From Cerioporus squamosus (Eukaryota > Basidiomycota > Agaricomycetes > Polyporales > Polyporaceae), in assembly GCA_022592435.1 (NCBI GenBank), contig JABYQS010000162.1:1-64000 (forward strand): a DNA stretch of 64,000 nucleotides. The letters run 5' to 3'. A model generated the notes under the pieces. That model searched no databases. It saw only the letters and a program-made list of their open reading frames with translations, and was not told the origin of the DNA. This document shows positions 22,286 to 34,600 of the stretch, in pieces. The stretch's first letter is position 1. Every line of letters starts with the position of its first letter. A program made the position numbers and the translations under genes.

Positions 22286-23485
22286 ACGACGTCTCAGAGG
22301 CACCAGTGCGGGTCATGAACGGACGAAGGGGACACGATAACCCGTCGAGTGACACAACGTACCTGAGCCTTCGTACAGTATGGGCTTCAGGTCCTGTAGC
22401 GTGGTGCCCGGCCCCGACCTAAGTTGACAAGGAAGCCATAAGTTCTCCGGCGTTGTGTTGCCCCGTCTTTGGTTCGAGTGCCCGGAGGGTGCATAGCCCG
22501 GACATCGTCCAGGAACCTACGTCTCCGGAGTCCGCATCCAACCACCGCGACCATCGTAGGTTCTGCCTCAGAGTGTGCATTGGCCTGTCGCTGCGGAGGA
22601 ATGCAATTATTGCCGCTATGCGGATGCGCGCGTCATCATACCGAAGGCAAAACGGTTGCTGTAGGTTGGTTGACTGACCGTCCTGACACGGTTGAATTTT
22701 CGGGGTTGTGCCTGGCCGGTGGTGGACGTCTGGCGAGCAATCCATCACTGCAGGATGCCTAAGTAGACTGCTTAGCGTATACACGAGAATACACGTTCCA
22801 CACGTTGCGTTACGGTCCGCGCCACATATATCGGGATGCTCGAGGCAGTCTCCAAATGAATGGCCTCCCAGCAGTCAGTCTCGTGCGTTCGTAGTAGCGG
22901 CTACGCACCCACAAGACACGTCGGTGGTATTGGAATGTTTGATAAATAGTGGAGAATGTGAAGAAGTTGTAGTGAACTTTACTTTGAGTTTGTCTTTGAG
23001 GATGATCCCATCTCACCGCGACATTGAAGATTTGGGCTTCGAGTGATGGATCTGCAGAATTAGTACAGGCATCACGACCCCTCGTGTCCTTGAGTGGTGA
23101 GTGATACGCCTTGCCTCCCGACATACTGTATACCTGAGAATTCATAGTACCACAGCTCAAGCCGACGAGGGTGGGGTGCAGACAAGTCTCATTGACGTCG
23201 GTGCTTAGTTCGCCCAACGGGTCACAACCAAAATACAAGTAGATGCGTTAGCACTGAAAATCCTACCAACGAGTGATGAGCGAATATGCTATGCGGGTAC
23301 TGATATGCACGCACCGATAAAGTAGATACTGTCGACCAGGAACTATGAGGAGAAAAACCAAGAATTGGGAAGGAAGCCTTGACATCATCGGTTGCGTGTG
23401 CATAGCAGCTCATCCCTTTGATGGAGATGCACCTGAGACCGAGCTGTCAACGCTCAAGTCGATGAAAACTTCCTTCCCGTTGGCT
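22286..23485. other. 1.2-kb intergenic region
   Basis: A minus-strand open frame of 142 codons (22810-23238) is present but has no recognisable domain, signal or splice support. I do not call a gene. No repeat or RNA was recognised. Confidence 0.4.
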
Positions 23486-25822
23486 CTATCGTGCCAAAAA
23501 CACCCTGTGAGTTGACCCACCGCAAAAGCAAGACGGTGCAACTCACGAGGTATCGAGTCGCAACCAGTAGCGGTGGTCAGCGATATGGTGCAGCTGTGGG
23601 AACACGAGACATATATCAGAAACATGCGACAAATGAAGCAGCAGCACGACGCACCATGTTGCCTAAGGTCCGGTCTGGGGGAAGGAACTGGTGGCCAACC
23701 GAACATTTGGGCGCGTCCGACGACGCCCACAAGAGTTGTTCGATGTCGGATAGCTTCGCGTCTGGAGGCAAGCGCAACGCCGCCAGCAAATGCGGCATGT
23801 CTGTGCTAGGCGACACCCGAACGATGTCGCCCTCCCAGGGTGGAGAATCGTGATAATCCTGCCAGTGCGCCAGCAGCTCATTGCACGTCATGTGTCTCGA
23901 CCCAGAGCGATAAAATCCGCACGATCGGCACTCGAATGTCGACGTGAGCGCGTCGAGCAGTATGTTGTCCGCAGCCGAGTCGACCTCCGGAACCTTGCGG
24001 TCCACTGATCCTTCAGAGTCATAGTCGACGTCAGAGTCGGAATCTTCATCGACCACCCGCTTCTTGCCCTTGCCCTTCCCTTTCCGCTTCGTGACTGGAG
24101 TCTTGCCCTTCTTGGTAGTCTTCGCTATGCCAGACGTCGCGGCTCCCCCACTGGCAGTCTGCCCCGTCGATTGCCGAACGAGCTCAGCGAGATAATGCTT
24201 GGCGGGAGCACGGTATTTCTCCTCCGATTCTTGAAGCAGAGCCGCCTCGATAGCTGCGAATTGCTCCTCTGTGAGGTCCTCCTCCGGGTCTTCCGCAGCC
24301 GTAAGCAAAGCTGCCATGCAAGGCAGTTTCCGTGCAACTTCGAAGTTCGGTAAGGTGCGTTTCTCTGGGTGCAATGCACGGTTCTGCTCCCGGTAGACTC
24401 GATAACACGTTGTCAACACCTTGATGCGCGAACGCCATTTCGCCTTGAAGGCTTCCTCCTGTTGGCGGGCGCGCTCCGCGTCAACGATCTTGATTAGCTT
24501 AGGCCGTATAGTGTTCCAGACTGGGGAGAGTCAGCCACAAGATCGCACGAGCCAGTGATAGAGCGCGTACTCCTGGTCGTCAACGGACGAGGCTGGTTAA
24601 GTATCTTTCTGAATTCTGAACTCCATCGTGGGAAGTCCTCTGACTTGTACCCAAGCTCTCCCAGCCTCTGCTTGATCCTGGTGGAGGGTAAGATATGAGT
24701 ACTACTTCATGAGCGCAAGAGAAGACAATCCTCACGCGGCAGCGCGATCAGTGGCCACTTCGCCGTCTTGCTCCTCCTTTGCTTTGCTGTGGGCAGTTTG
24801 CCAATCGCGCAGAGTGGTGTCAAACTGAAAGCCCAGGCGAAGGTGATCAGCCATCAACCACGCAAAAGCACGGCGAATCTCACATCAAGTCTGGCTCGAG
24901 TCTCTGCGTTACGCTGTGCAATGAATTCCTGGAGCGCTTGCACTCCTCCTTCGGACTGGATCTTCTTGTATTGCTTGACGACAGCGAGAAACTCCGGCTC
25001 ATAGAACTTGTCTCGTTGGTGTTGATCCAGCTTCCCTTCTTGCCACCAGAAAGACCCTGCGGACAGCATGTAGCATGAATATGGGATGAGATGAGTCATG
25101 AGGCGAACGTACGATAGTCGTGCGCTGCAGGGAGCAGGTTTAACAGCACAGACATGTCATCCTTCACACCTGCTTCTCTGACCAGCTTCGAACCCAATCT
25201 AATGCTGTTCATGACAAACATCAGCCCTGTATACGCATAACTCTCATACTAAACTGACTTCGCTTTCCAGCAAGGGCCACAGAAGCGTACTCGGGCTGCA
25301 TAGCTGTACTTCCATGATGCCCTTCCAGCACCGCACGCCTGGTCGTCTGAGTTAGGACATCGAACTTGAGGAGAGAGCAGCCCTCGACTCACCATACATT
25401 GTGCCTCAAACACAAGCGAAGCGTACCGGGGCTCGCTAAATCCTTCCGGACATTCGGGCATAGGAGGATCAAGGTTCTTGCGCGCCGCCACCCAGATAGA
25501 ACGCATTTTGCGAGACATGAGTGTTTCCCTTAGCTCCACGGATGCGCGCGAAAGGTGGAGGAGGTCGAGAGGATGCAAGTGCGACGCGATCTACGAGACA
25601 CGAGAGGTAGTGCATCAGCGTGCGACAGTACCCCATCGTTAAGAAAGCGCAAACCTCCAAAAACACATCAACTGGAACGTTCAAGACTTGCATGAGCTTG
25701 CCGACATTTCTTCCCTTCGGTGGTTTGCCCTTCGTGTTCTCCACTGGCTTGGGTGGTTTCGGCTGGCGATATCGGTACCGGAACGTATCGCGCTCTCCTA
25801 TCTTAGGCTTCAGCTTTTCCAT
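23486..25822 (-). CDS. F-box protein B
   Basis: Paralogue of F-box protein A, in opposite orientation. The F-box is VLNVPVDVFLE / IASHLHPLDLLHLSRAS, followed by SIWVAARKN, ACGAGRASWKYS and RFCGPCW. It continues with a helical region (DTTLRDWQTAHSKAKEE), a KGKGKGKKR linker, an acidic stretch (DEDSDSDVDYDSEGS), a CRSCGFYRSGSRHMTC finger-like segment and SVGHQFLPPDRTLGNM. The intron in the F-box sits at exactly the same codon as in A, but here with a GT donor. The start at 25822 (MEKLKPKIGERD) was chosen over upstream in-frame Mets for lack of conserved sequence there. The last two exons (LHHIADHRYWLRLDTS, then a stop near 23486) are the least certain. Expected to act as an SCF adaptor. Confidence 0.7.
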
Positions 25823-26338
25823 TGGGCGCGAGGTGTTTGCAGTGGTGATGACCGGGGGAAGGAGGGGGAAGGTGGTGGTTGCGGTAGAGGCTGGATCAGT
25901 CACGGTCGCTCGGCTATAGACCAAGGTCAGTTCGATCTCCGCCTCACACAGCCACAGACGCGTCGCGTCGGTCCCGTGATGCGTCACGAACAATGAAAGG
26001 CAAAGCTCGAAGCAGACGCCATCGTCAACAGTCAGAACGCAGAACGACTCCAAGTTACATTCATGTTGACAATGCCCAAAGAACAAACATGCAATGAGTA
26101 CATTATATTTGCGCGTGAGGTACAGCTATACTCCAGCCAAAGGAGCTTAGACTAGTATGGATACATCAGGAGAACCCAGCGAAAGCGAAGATACATAAAG
26201 ATATCGCTACATTACTCGGCCAATAACGGTTGTCCCAGCATGCGTCCGTAGCGCGAAACGGGTCATAGCAGTTCGTCAAGTGCGTCCGTACGTCCAGACG
26301 TTCGGGCGCGCAAGTCCGAGACCAGCTCGTGGAACGGC
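25823..26338. other. Spacer
   Basis: About 500 nt upstream of F-box B and downstream of the cupredoxin gene. An open frame extends upstream of the F-box start but shows no conserved feature. Nothing else seen. Confidence 0.4.
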
Positions 26339-27676
26339 CTATAGGACGGCTCCGAGGATAACTGCGATGACCGCCACGACAAACCCAGTGGGGAAGCCAC
26401 TGCGTAGCGCAGCATTGCTTGTCGGGTTGACAGAAGTCTGCGTTGCCGTGCTGGAGGCAATCGCCTGCGTACCAGATGCTGCAGCAGTGGTAGCGGATGC
26501 GGCGCTGGCGGTACCCTTCGCATTCGCCAGGAACGCGTCAAAGGTGTTGCCTGTTGCAGGGGCATTGATAGCAAGCACCATGCCCTGCTTGCAATGGCTG
26601 GCGGGGTTCGTTTGCTTGCAGTAGACCCAGATCGGCGCGGTCTGCGGAGAGGATGGTCAGTATCTGCTTGAGCGTTCATGGGCAGGAGGCACGCACGTCA
26701 TTGACAGTGATCGTGAATTCAGGAAGGTCAGAAGCGTCGGCTGCTACTGGCATGCTATGGGGATGCTTGCATCAGCAACAGATGATGACGGGAGAGGAGC
26801 AAGATACTCACAACCCCGAGTCAAATCCTGCCAGTCCGTTCGCGCTCGACTCTCCCAGAGGCGTGCACGGGTTCGCGAAGCTGCTCTGCGTCACGGTGTG
26901 GTTCTTGCTCGCGAAGCGGAACGTGACCGTGTCACCGACGTTGGCAGTGAGGTTGTCTGGCGAGAAGGCAAGTGCACCATTGGTGCCCACCGTCACAACG
27001 TGGGTCGAGGTGGACGAGGACGAGGGAGCCGAAGCAGTAGTGGTCGCCGCCCCAGTCGTCGTCGCATACGTCGTGGTCTGCGTGGCCCCGTTGACAGTGA
27101 CGGTCGCAGTGACGGTGACAACACCGGCTGAGGAAGTGGTGGAGACGTTGCCGATAGCGGCCGACTTGAAAGTGTCGAACTTATCTCCCGGGTTGATCGC
27201 GAAGACCATCCCCTGCTGGCAATGGTTGGCCTGGCGGCAGTACACCCAAACCGGGTTGGTGTCGGGAACCGTAAATTGAGCAATGGTGAAGTTGCCCGTC
27301 TGGTCATCGGGAACGGGCACACTGTTCAGATCCAGACCGTCAGACTCGGAGACGCAGAAGACAGAGGAAGACTCACAATCCGGAGTCGAACCCATCAGCC
27401 GCTTGAACGCACGGTGATTCGAGCGTGGACTGAGTAACGGTGTGGTTCTTCTGTTTGAATACAAATGTAACCGTATCTCCAGGGTCGGCGTTCTGAAGGG
27501 AAAGTCAGGACGATCATTCGTGCGGATCAGTGCGAGGTCGTGCGTACCACGAACTCCGGATCATACTTCAAGATCCCTATCCCACCCACGGTCACTTGGT
27601 GGTCAGCGCCGCGAGTCGCTGGAATCACGAGGCCAAAGAGGGCGAAGAGAGGAAGCATCATAGCGAATGGGAGCAT
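26339..27676 (-). CDS. GPI-anchored double-cupredoxin protein
   Basis: Predicted extracellular, membrane-tethered protein with two plastocyanin-like domains in tandem. A signal peptide (MLPFAMMLPLFALFGLVIP) is followed by domain 1 (NADPGDTVTFVFKQKNHTVTQ ... VWVYCRQANHCQQGM), a Ser/Thr-rich linker, and domain 2 (NVGDTVTFRFASKNHTVTQ ... YCKQTNPASHCKQGM). Each domain keeps the four type 1 copper ligands His, Cys, His and Met. The tail is Ser/Ala/Thr-rich and ends in a hydrophobic stretch (FVVAVIAVILGAVL), as in GPI proteins. About five exons; introns sit before NADPGD and after FDSGL in both domains, supporting internal duplication. The role may be copper handling, electron transfer or cell-surface structure. 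Confidence 0.85.
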
Positions 27677-28224
27677 GTCGAGGGGATGGTCGGACAGTGG
27701 TAATAGAGGATTACGAGACTGAAAGCAGCCGGTACGATAGGTCTAGGTGGTGGTAAGAGAACAAGGTGTGGATGTGGCTGGCTGTCATCTCCACCCTTTT
27801 GTAGGTGCCAGTGTGGCCCTTGACGGCAACTGGACAAAAGACAAGACGCGTTAGCACACACGCTGCACGCACCATTGTCCGACGCGACCACGTGACCCAC
27901 TATTGTTCCCTACCCCACAAGCGCCCATTGAATACAATGGCTGGTTAGGCCCGTACAGAGCCCACTCGACACCAATTGCCCCGAGCTCGTACGCCATGTC
28001 CACGAAGCGCGGACATAGTTCACCAGCTTAATACACGCAGGGGCTGAGTTGGAGGCCGAGAGTCAGGGCAAGTTTGCTGGAATACTACATAGTACTCGTA
28101 CAAGTACAAGAGGGTTCATGAATACAGAATAGATGGAACGCTACAACTTCGTGGTATAATAGCAGCAATGTCACGAAAATCCGCAAAGCAGATTGAATAG
28201 CAAGCACAGCAGCGCACCTAGTCG
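27677..28224. other. Spacer
   Basis: Upstream region of the cupredoxin gene and 3' flank of the next minus-strand gene. No gene or repeat seen. Confidence 0.4.
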
Positions 28225-29899
28225 TCAGACATACGCTTCGACGAATCCACCCCATTTCTCGATAACAGGCTTAACGATCTCTTCCCACTCCTTGCCTTTG
28301 TACCGCCCCTTGGCTCGACGAAACGAGAAAATCTCCTGGTGCACCTTGCCGCCTATAATACAGCTGTCAGTGTGCGTAACATTGAGGCTCAAGCATAACC
28401 TACAGTCAGGGCAAGATGTTCGCGAAACGACCCGGTCGTTCGCACTGCCAGTACCACCCTTTATGTTGGGATAACCGAGGTCGAGGTAGGGCGCATTGAC
28501 AGCGAGGTCCGCCAACTCCAGATGTATGAGTCGTTCGAGTTTATGGCACCAAGGGGCAGGGTCGCCCACTTGGACGCGGCCTCGGCCAAGGTTGCCATCG
28601 TCCGCGTCCTTCGTGCTCGGCCAGAACCCGCGCAAATGCGTCTGCTTGGACTGGCATTGCTTGTCCCACTCCGCCAGCCGCTTCGTTAACTTGACTGCGC
28701 GGCCCACCTTGATGTGCACGACGTCGGAGCGGGTTGTGTCTGGGCGTGCCTCTATATATGAACGCCGCACTCAAGAATATAGAGGCCTCACCATCAATGT
28801 CGAAGGCGTAGATGTATCCTGGAACATCCGCCACAGAGCGCTTTGTCCTCATCTCCTTGCGCAGCTGGTCCTGGGTCTCCTTCTGCAAGTATTCAGGTAT
28901 CCAGTCTGTAACACTTGCAGTTCAGTAGGTCGTGTGTCGTCGCACAAGAGGTCGCCTACCTTTAAACTCCACCCACACCCCAGAATCCTTGTGAGACGGG
29001 AACTTGACATCCTCAAACGCGGTGTTGATGTGCTGGTGACAATAGTGCGGAAGGTCCTCGCCATTCAGGCGTGATAGCGGAGCGGTGACCGCCACCATAC
29101 GCGTGCACCGTTTGTCCTGCTTCGTCGTCCCGCTGCATTGCACCCTTAGCTCTCCCTTCGTGGAGGATGACGACGTGGAAGCAGTCGGAGAGGGTGGACT
29201 CGACGCGGCCCTTGGACGCTTCGTAGGCGTCTGCGCAGGAGAAGGACGCGATGTAGGAGCAGACGAAGCGGGTTTGGTTGGAGCAGAATTGGGCGCCTGC
29301 TGCAGGCGCGGCCGATGCGGCGTTGCGGGAGGCTGCAGATGACTGGAAGACGGGAACGCATTCGAATCCGAGTACGGACGCGTCAGTGTCGAGGGTCGCA
29401 AGTGATCCTTCGGCGGGGGAGATGGGATGGAGTTGTCTCCCATCGCGTATTGCATGGTGCGCGATGTTTGTGGAACCGGCATGGGGACAGGCGGAGGTGG
29501 AGGCACTGGAAGAGGGCCCGGGGCGGGGTATCTGTTGGGCTCCGGGATGATTGTCGGAAACGACGGGGTACTATACGCGCCGCCATGGAGGATAGGTGGT
29601 GGAGGAACAGCACCGACGAAGAGGGGACCACTAGTAGCCTGTGGCGCACCTGGACGACCATGTGTTGTATGAGGTGTGAATCCTCCGATGAAGTGAGGAA
29701 GACCATCCTGTCTCCTCCCGTCCGATGCGAGCGAGAGTCTTCCAAAGCTGTCCACGATGCCATTGGGATCCGACGATGTCGAAGTGCGTCCGCCACTGGT
29801 GTGATAGGTCGGCCGGGAGCTCATGGCGGCAGGGTCTAACTCTGGGGGAGGCTTGGGCTTGGGCTTCTTCTTCCACAGTGCGAAGACGTCTGGGGACAT
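28225..29899 (-). CDS. T5orf172/DUF1766 (GIY-YIG-like) protein, mug113-like
   Basis: Fungal protein with a C-terminal T5orf172 (DUF1766) domain, a branch of the GIY-YIG nuclease superfamily also seen in S. pombe mug113. After a long Pro/Ser-rich disordered N-terminal half (about residues 1-240) comes a Cys/His module (QCSGTTKQDKRCTRM ... HYCHQH), then GYIYAFDIDG and VHIKVGRAVKLTKRLAEWDKQC, the hallmark of the family. The C-terminal part has WCHKLERLIHLEL, and a splice producing CPDCGGKVHQEIFSF. Four to five exons; stop at 28225. Start at MSPDVFALWKKK; a second Met (MSSRPTYH) 25 residues in is possible. Biochemical role is not established; nucleic-acid binding or cleavage is plausible. Confidence 0.8.
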
Positions 29900-30217
29900 G
29901 GCAACGAGTAGCCAAGATCCCTTCTAATGTCCGTACTGGACAGATGCGTGCGTGAGAGGACAAAAGCCATGCCGGCGACTCGCGAGGTTGACGGTGACAA
30001 CCAACATGAGGCAATGCGTGGGCGCAAGCCTGTTTTGGTCCTTGGACTTGTACCTTTCCCTCGCCGAGTCACTCTCGCTCAATCTGTCTTGCGGCTACAT
30101 ATCTCTCAACATTGTGTCATAGCTGCAATCTGGCACGCATCTTGATACGGTCTGACTGAACGCGATTCTGCGCTCCTTTTGCAATCTTGCAGTCTCTTCG
30201 ACTATTTACAAGCGGAT
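29900..30217. other. Divergent promoter spacer
   Basis: About 320 nt between the T5orf172 gene (minus) and PDCD5 (plus). No TATA box seen; probably a shared bidirectional promoter. Confidence 0.4.
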
Positions 30218-30786
30218 ATGGCGGACCAAGAGTTGGCTGCGATCAGAGCGGCAAGGATGAGCCAGCTTCAGCAGCAGGGTGGAAACGCGGCAACACAAGG
30301 GGAAGACGACGGAGCGAAGCAGGCAGCTGAGGAGCAGATGCGGAGGGATCTCCTCGCCACCGTCCTTGACCCCGCTGCACGAGAGAGACGTAAGTGATGT
30401 AGTCGTCCCAAGGTATGTCCAGCTAATCGCTGATCGGTCCACACACACTCGCCCAGTTGCGCGCATCGCGCTCGTGAGCCCGGATAGAGCACGCCAGATC
30501 GAGGCCATCCTCCTTCGGATGGCCCAGAGCGGGCAACTACGAGGGCGTGTCTCTGAGGAGCAGCTCATCGAACTCCTCGATCAGGTATGCTCACTTGCTG
30601 TACCTATCACTTCCATTGATGTACTGACGGTATGTCTACAGATTGACGGGGCACAGTCTAAGTCCGCACCTTCCAAGGGTGCGATCATTGTGAGTGTCTT
30701 CACTGTGTATCTTGCGCCCTGAGCTCACGGGTGCTCTACAGTTCCAGCATAGGAAGGGAGGCTTCGATGACGACGATGACTGGTGA
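30218..30786 (+). CDS. PDCD5/TFAR19 family DNA-binding protein
   Basis: Small conserved eukaryotic/archaeal protein (programmed cell death 5 family; yeast Ymr074c). Four exons give about 130 residues. It starts MADQELAAIRAARMSQLQ, the family's N-terminal helix, continues EEQMRRDLLATVLDPAARERLARIALVSPDRARQIE in two pieces and ends RKGGFDDDDDW, the characteristic acidic tail. The splice after ARER restores LARIALV exactly. Introns are about 40-75 nt. Family members are helical-bundle proteins linked to DNA binding and to chaperonin/tubulin folding. An upstream in-frame TTG is not needed. Confidence 0.92.
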
Positions 30787-31656
30787 CCCGAGGATGAAGA
30801 TGAATCGCTTGTATTATAAACGACCTGCTCTGCATATCGCTATCGTCGACACCTTTGGTGCTGACTTGCGGCGCCGCCGTATGAGACGCATTCATGTGTA
30901 TTCCCAATGGACAGGCATATATACTTGTATCGCGGCCCTCGCCGTGGAGGAAGTTGTGGTTATGCTTCAAGTGGTCGCGTTTCCCAAGCCCTAGTCGAAG
31001 AACAGATCTTCGTCCCTTTCGCCGCTACGAACAGGTTCCAAACCCACGCGCAGATCCAGCCAGTGTTCACACAATCAGTGTACAAAATGTGCACGCAGGA
31101 TGTAGTAGAGCTTGCACCGAAGTCTGACTTCACATTGATTTGGATGCACACTGAGAGATCAATCGAACAAAAAATAGGCTCAGGAGATGTGTCCAGTAAT
31201 CGCAGACCCCTCGGGATCAAGCACAAGCTCTATGTGTTATGCGCGTGTCCCAGAGGGCTATTAGCGGGACCGCGTCCGTCGCGCTCTCTCATGAATGCTC
31301 ATGCGCTCATGCATCAGCCGTAAGTCAGTAAGTGTGTAAGTAAGTAGGTAGGTAAGTTATCAAGTAGTAGGTATGTAAGTGAGTAAGTAAGTAATGCAGT
31401 AAGAACTTCATAAGGTGGGGCAAGAAGCGGTTCATTAGGCAGTTGTAAGTACGTAAATTGGAATATAACTTGGATATAATTAACGACGAGCGTCTAGAGT
31501 CTGGAATAGGATATTTGGTCGTGTTGATTATGTGCCACAGCAAAACTCGGCAAGCGCGCTCGTCTGTCCCGCTTACCACTTCTCGTCGCCGTCTTGCCCG
31601 TCTTGCACTCTCATCTTCTCGACACTAGTCTCGACGTCGTCCACCGTGCTTTCGCC
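30787..31656. other. Spacer with tetranucleotide repeat
   Basis: About 870 nt between PDCD5 and NOT4. It contains the GTAA-type repeat listed separately; otherwise no gene or promoter motif stands out. Confidence 0.4.
31321..31405. repeat. Imperfect GTAA tetranucleotide microsatellite
   Basis: About 85 nt dominated by TAAG/GTAA units with interruptions (TAGG, GTGT). Likely a polymorphic simple repeat about 250 nt upstream of the NOT4 start. Confidence 0.8.
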
Positions 31657-34600
31657 ATGGCTACACGAATTCACACCAACTCACCTCTGCCAGCTCCGGC
31701 CATGCACGCCACACATGCCCTCCCACAGTCCAAGTCGCACGTTCTCGCCGGCGTACAAGACGCGTACTGGAGTGACGATGAGGCGGTGTGTATACGTTGA
31801 AACCTGTGCGTATATGCCCTCGATCTTGACGGTCTTCGGACACCACAGGACGACGCGGAATGCCCTCTTTGTCTCGAGGAGATGGACATATCCGATCTCA
31901 ATTTCAAGCCGTGTCCTTGCGGTTACCAGGTGGGCATCCTGGACTTGGCTTCACACTTCCGTCTCCTCATGCGACGTCTCTACTCAGGTTTGCCAATTCT
32001 GCTGGCACCATATCAAGGAGAATCTCAATAGCCGCTGCCCTGCGTGCCGGAGAGAGTACTCTGATGAGGCAGTCCAGTTCAAGCCCATCAACCCAGAGGA
32101 GTGAGTACTCGTGTTTTTCTCCGTGTCCACCTATGTCCAGTGCAATGTTCTGCGTCTTCGTGCGCTGCCTCGCACGAGGATAGAAAGGCTCGCACGTCGC
32201 TACCATCCCGTGTAACGACACCCCAGAACCCTGGAGGAAGGAATGGGGTTATTCAGGAGTGGCCCACCCCCTACGTGTGGGCATGCATCTTGCTTCTACT
32301 TCTCGCAACTGGATACGATTGATCGTCGGCCCCCGTATTGTCTAAATTGAGCGCCCGTCCTTGGGTTGCCCTGGGAGTCTGTCCGACTATATGCGGTGTC
32401 CTTGCACGAGTGTGGGTCGCTATACCTCACTTCCATTCTCCGAAACCTTCTACTCGCAATTGTGTTTATACATGACCGTACTCCTCGTTGTGCTTTCTTC
32501 GACCACACGTGGACATCCTTTGTACTGACCCATTGTCCTCAGTCACAAGCGCCTGACCCAGCAGAAGAAACAACGGGAGCGCGAACGCAAGGAGTTGGAT
32601 GCGCTGGGTCGTCGTCATCTTGCCAACGTACGCGTCGTCCAGCGGAACGTGGTGTACGTTGTCGGGCTGGGTCCCAGGTTTGCGAAGGAAGAGGTGCGCA
32701 TCTCCGTCTTCGATCCGATTAGCCATCGGACTGACCCGGAGGCAGTTGATACCTACGCTGCGCTCGAACGAGTACTTTGGACAGTACGGCAAGATCTCCA
32801 AGATCGTCATCACCAAACGCACACCTCCCGGAGGTCGCGCGCCTGTTGTAGGGCTGTATATCACGTACCACCGTCGTGAGGATGCCGCCCGTGCAATCGC
32901 GGCGGTAGACGGTGCCCCATCCCCGGGTGGCGGAGGGGAGATCATGCGGGCCAGTTATGGGACGACGAAGTACTGCATGACATTCCTCCGTGGGGTCAGT
33001 TGCCCGGACCACAGCTGCATGAATCTTCACGAGTGGGGGGATGAGAAGGATTGCTTCACGAAGGAGGATCTCACTACATTGTGCGTATCTTTGACTTCTC
33101 GTCCGACTCCTTGTCTTACCATGCCCATAGGAAACACACGATGAAGGATACTGAGACTCGGCGTACCACCACCATCAAGAAGGGAGACGAGGCAGAAGGT
33201 CAGGTACACTTTCGTTCGGGCATATGCATGTACACTCACCTCCCGTTCAGGCCTTCCTCGTGCCGCCTCGTGGGCCAACAAGAGCAATACACTCGCGAGT
33301 ACTGCTTTGCACAACAACACGAATGCGATCAATCCAGGGACACGACAGAGTCGCCGCGCAGGAACCACAACTCGCCAACAGCGTTCTGGTTCTACGACGG
33401 CGCCCGCTGTCCCGGCATTGGCTGAGGTGCGCAGGAAGGCTGCCGCGAAACCGTCCTCACATACCTCCTCATCTCGTCCTGCTACGCCTTCGACACTACC
33501 AAACCGGCCTGTCACCCCCGCTACCACGAAGGCGATGAAGGCAAAGGAGACAGCACCACCCCCTCCACCGCCCGCCCCGCGGTCACCCACATCATCCGTG
33601 GCAGTCGACTCGGACGTTGGCTCTGGCGCGCCAGAGGTTGTGTCTCCTCAATCTCCCAAAACGGCGCCCGTGGCCAAGGAGCTTCCATCAGCACCTCCGG
33701 GGCTGCCAGCCGTTCCACCGGGTCTTTCGCCAGTTGTTCCACCTGGGCTTACTGCTCCCCCCGGTCTTCCCCCTCCGGTATCGAGAACGGTTTCGGAGAC
33801 TGCTTCCCCCCAAATATCCTTGCAGCAGTCTCAGTCGTCATATCAGATGTCGACACAAGCTCAGGCTCTGATGGAGGATATTCGTGCAAGACGCGAGTCT
33901 AACATCACCACCGCCGTCCAGAGCCCATTCCCCGACTTCGATCGCATGTTGCAGGCGCTTGGAAACGATACCGAGTTCGGCGGCTTCAGCTTCAACCTCG
34001 ATCCGAAGCTTGCAGGGGACGTCCAGGAAGACGCGTTCAACTTGCCTGATATTGGCGCTGATGCTGGTGTGCCTTTCAACGGGGGTTTCTTCGATGTCTT
34101 CCCCGCTCTGCGACCAAGTGGTCAGATCACTTCGAATCCTCTTGGCCCCCCTCCCGGTATCCCGGTTGCTCCGCAGGGTCAGCGGACTGTATACGATCCA
34201 CTGACTGGGAAGGGGATCTTGGAACGACAGTCGACAGGATCAAGCTACACTGGCTCGTTCAATCCGTTCGCCGGAGATGCTGGAGATGAGGCACCCTCAC
34301 GCAAGTTTTCTCCGGTGGATGAAGAGCGCAAGGTCTCTAGGTTCGGTTTCGCGCGTGGCCGCCAGGGCTCGGCCTCTTCTTCCCTGCACGCATCGTCTCC
34401 TCTTAGCAATGCCGACAGCCTCTCTCATCTGGCGCAGCACCACAATGCCGAGTTCTCTGCACACGCCTCGCAGCAGTGGCCATTCCCTCCTCGACAGCAT
34501 GAATACGCCAGCCACTACCAGAGCAACTCTGTTATGAGCTCGCCTTTGGCACAGCACATGCAGGCTGCTCAGCCTCCGTTCAACCAGCACGTTCCGCAGA

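Noticed and set aside
22810..23238. 142-codon minus-strand frame between the Cys-rich gene and F-box B
   Set aside because: No signal, domain or splice support; several stop-free frames exist in this stretch.
33027..33590. 187-codon minus-strand frame in NOT4
   Set aside because: Overlaps NOT4 exons that carry the C3H1 finger and continue in frame; composition is typical of an antisense shadow.
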